Shown: one piece after another, positions 63,120-64,000 of the stretch
Layout of the letters: each line of letters starts with the position of its first letter
Position numbering within the stretch: the first letter of the stretch is position 1
Source: Epiperipatus broadwayi
Taxonomy: Eukaryota; Onychophora; Udeonychophora; Euonychophora; Peripatidae
Assembly: GCA_028023455.1 (NCBI GenBank)
Contig: JAQFVV010006476.1
Location: 622,001 to 686,000 of the forward strand
Reading direction: 5' to 3'
Length of the DNA: 64,000 nucleotides
The notes under the pieces: generated by a model
Told to the model about the DNA's origin: nothing
The model's database searches: none
The model's input: the letters and a program-made list of their open reading frames with translations, nothing else
Translations under genes and position numbers: made by a program

Positions 63120-63800
63120 TTAAAGATTTGGATTCTCTCAACCTAGCAAAAACATAGCCAAAGTCTAACTAAAAAGTTCTTAGAAATCCAAAATGTCCTC
63201 TTTTCTTTATCTTATCTTTTTCAATTTTATTCTATTTTATTTTTAGCTCCATTCATTTGCCCTGAGGAGAATCAATGCATTTTTATAAGTTTAATTAATT
63301 CAGAAAGCTGCATTCCTATTGTTTAGGTTTATTTTACCTTTTAACATTTTCGTAATTAAAACTTTTAGGGAATTTTCTTTTAATTAATCTATTATCTCTC
63401 ACCGACCATTACTTGCAAAATTTCAAGTACAAAAGCGAATATACAATTATTTTTACTTTTCTTTAAATTACAATCTAATTTCCAAAATTATTATTTAAAA
63501 TACGATTTTTAAAAACAGCAATAAACTAACGAACGTTTATAATTTAAAATAAATAGTTAAAGTTATATAAAATTAAATAACTAAAAGAGAAATTTAAATC
63601 ATATCAATTATTTTTATTTATTGCTTTAAATTTGTTATCGAAGTGTGTGTGTTTATAGTGAATTTTACAGATATTTATACATTTTTAATATTGCTACACA
63701 CACAACTCAATACCAAAAAGTTTAAATTTGGGTAGGATAAGGTGGTGGGTGAGAGACGATAGAAAAAGGTGAAACTTAAGATTCGAATCTTACTGTTTCA
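63120..63800. other. AT-rich sequence, nothing recognised
   Basis: No feature recognised. Confidence 0.4.
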
Positions 63801-63809
63801 ATATTAAGA

Positions 63810-64000
63810 TAGAAAATCTTCATATTTTAATGGACAGGCTTCAATCTACTCCAACCTCCAACTCTTCAGCCATCCATATCATTGAAAATCTGATGATGAA
63901 AACCCAAATCCCATGCTGATGCCAATATTACTGCCATACCCATGTTGTTCTCAAGTCACTCTACCCCTCATGTATAGAACCTTATCCATTTAAATACACA
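63810..64000 (-). mobile_element. Hammerhead-repeat fragment, family G, cut by window end
   Basis: It matches the minus-oriented monomer body: TTTTAATGGACAGGCTTCAA, GAAAATCTGATGATG and CCCCTCATGTA. It is more diverged than the 59.6-kb array. Confidence 0.75.

Overview
The window is AT-rich metazoan nuclear DNA, probably from an invertebrate with a large, repeat-loaded genome. The clues are introns of 1-12 kb with GT/AG borders, RTE-like and other LINEs, a mariner, many MITE-like inverted repeats, and a degenerate CCCTAA (TTAGGG-type) patch at 13.19 kb. Bacterial-style ORFs, tRNAs and CRISPR arrays were not seen. The species cannot be fixed from sequence alone. A 500-base run of N at 40008-40507 is an assembly gap.

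One host gene dominates. A minus-strand gene for poly(ADP-ribose) glycohydrolase (PARG) was assembled here from 12 phase-compatible coding exons between 57469 and 6208, preceded by a non-coding first exon ending at 58237. Together they encode 341 codons plus one base: a short N-terminal region and the helical accessory part of the catalytic fragment. The macrodomain carrying the GGG...QEE signature must lie beyond the left edge. Just upstream of exon 1, four CGTCA (CREB/ATF half-site) motifs sit between 58453 and 58548. The three exons nearest the N-terminus are predicted only from splice signals and reading phase. Exons from 36138 down are supported by clear PARG homology.

The rest is mostly mobile DNA inserted in PARG introns. 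LINE remnants lie at 9.4-11.2, 15.4-16.9, 22.6-24.3 and 43.4-43.7 kb (RTE-like) and at 47.8-53.2 kb (a second LINE type). A deleted mariner is at 21.4-22.2 kb. A foldback element with 1.8-kb arms fills 29.2-33.4 kb. A 1.17-kb TIR element with a TA duplication sits inside the 47.8-53 kb LINE. A family of about 0.5-kb TIR elements recurs about six times.

The most interesting content is a group of short tandem/inverted repeat arrays whose monomers (about 350-475 bp) each carry a type I hammerhead-ribozyme fold. I count 23 copies in five sequence families, plus one weaker motif. Stem I differs between families but remains complementary within each, including compensatory changes, and most families keep a GGC internal loop. 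Six arrays are flanked by 11-13 bp direct repeats, and several show the same head-to-head layout (minus-oriented monomers followed by plus-oriented ones). This resembles metazoan retrozymes and Penelope-like element terminal repeats; no reverse transcriptase of that class was seen here.
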